Below are positions 30,058 through 33,023 of a stretch of DNA of 33,023 bases, piece by piece. The DNA lies in assembly GCA_031277685.1 (NCBI GenBank), contig JAITLV010000008.1:1-33023 (forward strand). Direction: 5' to 3'. The translations under genes and the position numbers were made by a program. Below the pieces are notes generated by a model that worked only from the letters and a program-made list of their open reading frames with translations, did no database searches and was not told where the DNA came from. The DNA is from Sphingobacterium sp. Lineage in GTDB: Bacteria; Bacteroidota; Bacteroidia; Sphingobacteriales; Sphingobacteriaceae. Each line of letters begins with the position of its first letter. Positions within the stretch are counted from its first letter, which is position 1.

Positions 30058-30213
30058 ATGGAGAAATCATTAAATATCACATGGACTAACATTGTTGAAT
30101 ACGTCGAACCCAAAAAACCTAATTTACAAATGGTATTTAAAGGTAAAGATGAAAAAGGTGATGATGTCAAAGTCTATATTTCCAAGATAGAGAAAGTAAA
30201 GAAGGGACAATAA
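30058..30213 (+). CDS. 51-residue hypothetical protein
   Basis: The frame reads MEKSLNITWTNIVEYVEPKK and continues PNLQMVFKGKDEKGDDVKVY and ISKIEKVKKGQ. The composition is normal, basic and beta-rich. An in-frame ATG at 30,037 would give 58 residues. It is the last gene of the portal unit and its stop codon lies inside the terminator stem at 30,202-30,225, as with other terminal genes in this phage. Function unknown. Confidence 0.6.
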   Translation: MEKSLNITWTNIVEYVEPKKPNLQMVFKGKDEKGDDVKVYISKIEKVKKGQ

Positions 30214-30225
30214 TTAGTCCCTTTT
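30202..30225 (+). terminator. intrinsic terminator of the portal unit
   Basis: AAGGGAC, loop AATAATTA, GTCCCTT followed by a T-rich tract. The stem overlaps the stop of the 51-residue gene. Confidence 0.8.
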
Positions 30226-30443
30226 CTTGTTTTAGACGATTTCCATATCGTTAAGCCAAAATAAAGCCCTATAATCAATTATTACTCATTCATAAACAAA
30301 GACATTCCGACCGAAAGTTATTTCAATGTACGTCAAGTAATGAGGTCGAAATCCAAGATTTTAGTGGATTATTTGTGAATTAAAAAATAATGGTCTATGT
30401 CTCTATAGGTCATCAATGATACTATAGTCAAAATCTATCCAAA
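30226..30443. other. gene-free stretch before the lysis genes
   Basis: About 220 bases between the portal-unit terminator and the lysis-gene late element. No credible reading frame, no tRNA and no strong hairpin is seen. A small RNA or an unseen regulatory site cannot be excluded. Confidence 0.4.
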
Positions 30444-30455
30444 GCCAATATTTAT
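30444..30455 (+). promoter_or_regulatory. late-region element copy 8 (GCCAATATTTAT)
   Basis: Exact copy 6 bases before the endolysin ATG (30,462). It is the start of the lysis unit and follows a 220-base gene-free stretch after a terminator. Confidence 0.75.
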
Positions 30456-30461
30456 TATAAA

Positions 30462-30983
30462 ATGGAAGACAAAAGACTACAATGGGCGGACTCCATAACG
30501 CTCAATAGAATTGATTTAATGCACCCTATTCTTAGGGATGAATTGCGAAACCAATACCTTGAAATCAATACTCAATTACCTAAAGGTGTGCGATTGAGAA
30601 TTACCCACACGCTTAGAACCTTCGAAGAACAAAATGAACTTTATGCACAAGGTCGAACAACCAAAGGTAAGATAGTAACCAATGCAAAAGCTGGTACATC
30701 ATGGCACAACTATGCGATGGCATTTGACATCGTTATTCTATATGATAAAGACAATAATGGAACATTCGAAACTGCATCGTGGGATGAGGATAGATATTTT
30801 ATGACCGTTGTGAACTTCTTCAAATCTCAAGGTTGGAAATGGGGCGGTGACTTTCGAACCTTTAAAGATAGCCCTCATTTTGAAAAGACATTTGGGTTGA
30901 CCATAAGTCAGGCATTAGCGAAGTATAATGCAGGTGATACCATCATCGATAATGGTATGAAGTATATCAGAATAGGAGGGTAA
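30462..30983 (+). CDS. endolysin, M15-family peptidase
   Basis: The 173-residue protein is a zinc peptidase that cuts the peptide part of peptidoglycan. The motif SWHNYAMAFDI gives zinc ligands H82 and D89, and SPHFE gives H139. LRTFEEQNELYAQGR (51-65) and WKWGGDF (126-131) are typical of L-alanoyl-D-glutamate or D-Ala-D-Ala type M15 enzymes such as CwlK and ply500. No signal peptide and no separate wall-binding domain are visible, so it needs the holin for release. The next gene starts three bases after its stop, and it also carries that gene's Shine-Dalgarno sequence in its last codons. Confidence 0.9.
   Translation: MEDKRLQWADSITLNRIDLMHPILRDELRNQYLEINTQLPKGVRLRITHTLRTFEEQNELYAQGRTTKGKIVTNAKAGTSWHNYAMAFDIVILYDKDNNGTFETASWDEDRYFMTVVNFFKSQGWKWGGDFRTFKDSPHFEKTFGLTISQALAKYNAGDTIIDNGMKYIRIGG
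30974..30979 (+). promoter_or_regulatory. perfect Shine-Dalgarno sequence of the holin-like gene
   Basis: AGGAGG lies 7 bases before the ATG at 30,987, at the best distance. A second exact anti-Shine-Dalgarno match, AAGGAGGT, lies inside the holin gene at 31,008-31,015. Confidence 0.7.
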
Positions 30984-30986
30984 GAG

Positions 30987-31424
30987 ATGGAAATATTTAA
31001 AATCTTAAAGGAGGTCATTAACTCATTTTTCACCTCTTCAATAATCAGTAAATTGATATTCTTTATATCTGCCTTCTTTGCTCCAATATATGAGTTGTAT
31101 ATTTTACTTATTTTCTTAGTATCTATTGACTATTTGATGGATTTGGCTGTATGGTTTTTCAAAGGCGATAAGTTGACAACAAAAGTGTGGGATGTTACCA
31201 AGCCTTTTATAATCAAATTGATTATGTATTCAATTCTTGTTATTACCGTCAATAGTGTGCAAATGCACCTTATAAAAGAAGCTTTTGAACTATTTAAAAC
31301 GGTTATTGCTATTCCCATCATTGCCGAATTGCTCGGTATAGTTGCAACGGTTGAGAGGTATACAGGCGTTCAAATTGTTGATAAATTGAAAATATATTTG
31401 GGGAATTGGGTAAAAAATAAATAA
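30987..31424 (+). CDS. holin-like membrane protein
   Basis: The 145-residue protein has about four hydrophobic segments: 18-32, 34-57, 73-91 and 103-121. It is immediately downstream of the endolysin, and both are preceded by the late element. The pattern (SSIISKLIFFISAFFAPIYE, LIFLVSIDYLMDLAVWFFKG, then a basic loop and a third membrane stretch) matches the holin type found in many Bacteroidota and Firmicutes phages. It would form holes in the inner membrane at the set time and let the endolysin out. A strong Shine-Dalgarno sequence is a local peculiarity. Confidence 0.75.
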   Translation: MEIFKILKEVINSFFTSSIISKLIFFISAFFAPIYELYILLIFLVSIDYLMDLAVWFFKGDKLTTKVWDVTKPFIIKLIMYSILVITVNSVQMHLIKEAFELFKTVIAIPIIAELLGIVATVERYTGVQIVDKLKIYLGNWVKNK

Positions 31425-31437
31425 TTGAAATAATAGA

Positions 31438-32124
31438 TTAGTAGGTGATATTTTCCAATCTATCTTTGACGACAAATTTCTTGAATTGAATTTCTTTTGA
31501 TTCTTGAATTACAAATAGACTGAGTGATAATAAGTATTCATTTAATTCAATATCTCTGTAAAATATATCAAAGTAAACAGGGTTGGTTTTATTGATAACT
31601 TCATGTAATAATATTAAAGGCACATTTCTTGTATTTTTTTCAAAGGTTTGATAAGCGTGGCTTGCTTGAAGATTAAAATCGCATATATTAACCAATAAAG
31701 AGCTTGTGGCAATTATTTTATAGGTGACAGGTTTATCTGTTATAATAGACATTTCTACTAGGATTGCCTTATCATCTTGATATTCATTCTCTATTTCCTT
31801 AATAAGGTTAAAATCAAATTTAAAACTTGGTTTAATTGAGTAAAGGTGTTTATTTAATTCAATCTGTTTAAGTATAGATTGGTCTTCTTGAGCTGTCATT
31901 TGTGACTCAAGTGTTTTGTAAATAAAAACCCCACCAATAAGAGTAACTAGATAAGTGAACCAGTCGGAAATAGTACCCCATGTTTCAGCGTGAAATAGTG
32001 TTTGTTTAGGCCAGTAGCAATTTATCAACAGAATTATAGATGCTAATACAGCTGTAGCAATTAACGCATAGACGATTATAAAAAATATCTCTTTAAGTTG
32101 GTTTTTATCTTTCTTTTCTTTCAT
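31438..32124 (-). CDS. accessory protein with two membrane segments
   Basis: The 228-residue leftward protein starts with a basic segment (MKEKKDKNQLKE) and has two membrane segments at about 12-36 and 54-70. It then has a soluble, mainly beta domain (about 90-228: KPSFKFDFNLIKEIENEYQD, LLVNICDFNLQASHAYQ, PVYFDIFYRDIELNEYLL). I do not recognise a family. It converges on the holin gene with only 13 bases between the stops. Its own host-type promoter (32,133-32,169) would allow expression in the lysogen. Position at the right edge and independent transcription suit a moron such as an exclusion or defence membrane protein, which is inference. Confidence 0.6.
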   Translation of the reverse strand: MKEKKDKNQLKEIFFIIVYALIATAVLASIILLINCYWPKQTLFHAETWGTISDWFTYLVTLIGGVFIYKTLESQMTAQEDQSILKQIELNKHLYSIKPSFKFDFNLIKEIENEYQDDKAILVEMSIITDKPVTYKIIATSSLLVNICDFNLQASHAYQTFEKNTRNVPLILLHEVINKTNPVYFDIFYRDIELNEYLLSLSLFVIQESKEIQFKKFVVKDRLENITY

Positions 32125-32132
32125 GGCTATTA

Positions 32133-32169
32133 CAAAGATAATATAAAGCTTTAACCTTTGTTACAAAGG
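32133..32169 (-). promoter_or_regulatory. host-type promoter with palindrome for the accessory membrane protein gene
   Basis: On the minus strand TTTG (32,164-32,167), 23 bases, then TATCTTTG (32,133-32,140). The spacing is at the long end. CCTTTGT-T-ACAAAGG (32,155-32,169) is a perfect 15-base palindrome over the -33 box, so repressor control is possible. Confidence 0.55.
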
Positions 32170-32493
32170 AATCTATATCAAAAATATTTTCATATTTTCA
32201 AAAAATTATTTATCTCATTACTAGCTTTTTAACTTTATACTAATTAGTATAAAAATCTCTATTGATATTGTCACCTTATACCCCAACCTTTGCTTTATGA
32301 AGCTAAAAACAAGGGAAGGATTGCAAAACCTAATAGTTAGAATTTGCAAACGATACAACATAATAGTTGCCATTAAAATTGGAGGGTAAAACTTACAAAG
32401 AATTATTTGATGAACTGGTTCTTATCAATCGTCAAATAATGTTAAAAAATGAATTGTTGAACAATATAAATTGGAATTAATTATATTTGAATT
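32170..32493. other. intergenic stretch at the probable phage edge
   Basis: This 324-base AT-rich stretch lies between divergent genes. It holds a possible 37-residue frame starting with TTG (32,367-32,480, with KLEGKTYKELFDELVLINRQ inside), which may be a gene remnant. A TATATTTG box at 32,482-32,489 is near the next ATG, but the leader would be almost absent. No attachment-site repeat could be identified because the left end is outside the window. Confidence 0.35.
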
Positions 32494-32835
32494 ATGACTA
32501 CAATTGAACATGAAGCTCTGATTTTTGATAAACTAAAGAGTGTAGTGAACCAAAAGGAATTTATTGAAACACTAGAGAATCAACTCAACTTAATCAATAG
32601 TACTAAAGATGCTGTAACCCAATTATCTAATCTGAGCCACGACGTAATTAAGGACTTAGATTATAAAATTGACGAAAAGACCAGTGCAAAAGAAATCGCT
32701 AAAGAGGTCTACAATGAATTATTTGTTCGCAATAGTAAGGCGGATAAGAAAGTATATGATAAAAGCATCGAAGACTACAAACGTGATTTGAAGATGCAAA
32801 AAGAGTATGCTAAAAAAAGTGCCCCAAAAAAGTAG
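32494..32835 (+). CDS. hypothetical helical protein
   Basis: The 113-residue protein is charged and helical throughout (EHEALIFDKLKSVVNQKEFI, ENQLNLINSTKDAVTQLSNL, ASAKEIAKEVYNELFVRN-like stretch near 70) and ends with a Lys-rich tail. It has no signal peptide and no known domain. It may be either the last phage gene or the first chromosomal gene. A TATATTTG box precedes it, but too near to the ATG to be a sure promoter. Confidence 0.5.
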   Translation: MTTIEHEALIFDKLKSVVNQKEFIETLENQLNLINSTKDAVTQLSNLSHDVIKDLDYKIDEKTSAKEIAKEVYNELFVRNSKADKKVYDKSIEDYKRDLKMQKEYAKKSAPKK

Positions 32836-32882
32836 TAAGGACACTCAATAGGACAACGAAAAAAATAAAACACTGATAATTA

Positions 32883-33023
32883 GATGTTTAATACAAATAA
32901 AATAAAACTATTGACTTTATCGATAGGACTGTTAGGAATGGGGACGACTTATGCCCAGACTACACCTACGTTGCCTATTAATACGATCGTAGAACGAGTT
33001 CAGAAATATTTTCAGGTCTACCC
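32883..33023 (+). CDS. secreted protein, N-terminal part, probable host gene
   Basis: Only 47 codons are present before the window ends. The start is MFNTNKIKLLTLSIGLLGMG, followed by TTYAQ, which is a typical signal peptide with cleavage after the AQ region. The mature part begins TTPTLPINTIVERVQKYFQV. Bases in this piece look less AT-rich than the phage genes, so it is probably chromosomal. The family cannot be told from this fragment. Confidence 0.6.

Noticed and set aside
30290..30365. A tRNA-like stretch with a GGTCGAAATCC piece
   Set aside because: No cloverleaf, no acceptor stem and no proper anticodon arm could be drawn.
32297..32389. A 30-codon ATG frame
   Set aside because: It overlaps a better but also doubtful TTG frame (32,367-32,480), has no neighbours on its strand and shows no motif.

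Overview
The window is most of a tailed-phage genome, probably an integrated prophage, in a member of the Bacteroidota. The host assignment rests on several promoters of the TTTG/TTG-N19-23-TAnnTTTG type, on the near absence of Shine-Dalgarno sequences upstream of genes, and on low G+C (by eye about one third). A genus cannot be named. No integrase, recombinase, DNA polymerase, helicase, primase or tRNA gene is visible, so the left arm probably lies outside the window. The right edge of the phage is probably between about 31.4 and 32.9 kb, where a secreted-protein gene of ordinary chromosomal type begins.

Layout. (1) 1-1,991: leftward accessory genes: a GIY-YIG-like protein, a membrane-anchored protein and a hicAB toxin-antitoxin pair whose 59-residue toxin is very small. 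(2) 1,991-3,226: 1.2 kb of very AT-rich DNA without genes. It carries phased GTATAA repeats, other direct repeats and a terminator, and resembles an iteron-type origin. It is followed by a coiled-coil protein gene at 3,227. (3) 4,175-8,525: a divergent membrane protein/XRE regulator pair, then a tight rightward operon with a Rha-KilAC antirepressor, a small CxxC membrane protein, a sigma-like protein and a lipoprotein with a C-terminal membrane anchor (spanin-like topology). (4) 8,522-9,180: two leftward hypothetical genes. (5) 9,321-17,289: terminase, a probable tail assembly chaperone pair joined by a -1 frameshift at a T9 run, baseplate-type proteins, and a 1,257-residue tail protein that carries a PhoD-like phosphatase domain and an alpha/alpha-toroid domain. 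(6) 17,493-18,388: a self-contained leftward cassette of three small genes. (7) 18,433-30,213: tail hub, lipoprotein, tape measure, then prohead protease, scaffold, capsid, tube-like protein, portal and connectors. (8) 30,462-31,424: M15 endolysin and holin. (9) 31,438-33,023: an accessory membrane protein, a coiled-coil protein and the start of a probable host gene.

The most striking feature is a 12-bp element, GCCAATATTTAT (six exact copies, two with the first base changed). It occurs only on the plus strand, always just upstream of a structural or lysis gene and several times directly after a terminator. It divides the late region into eight units. It looks like a phage-specific late promoter or activator site, and the sigma-like protein encoded at 6,656, upstream of the terminase, is the obvious candidate to read it. 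All functional calls come from reading protein motifs by eye; no database search was run.
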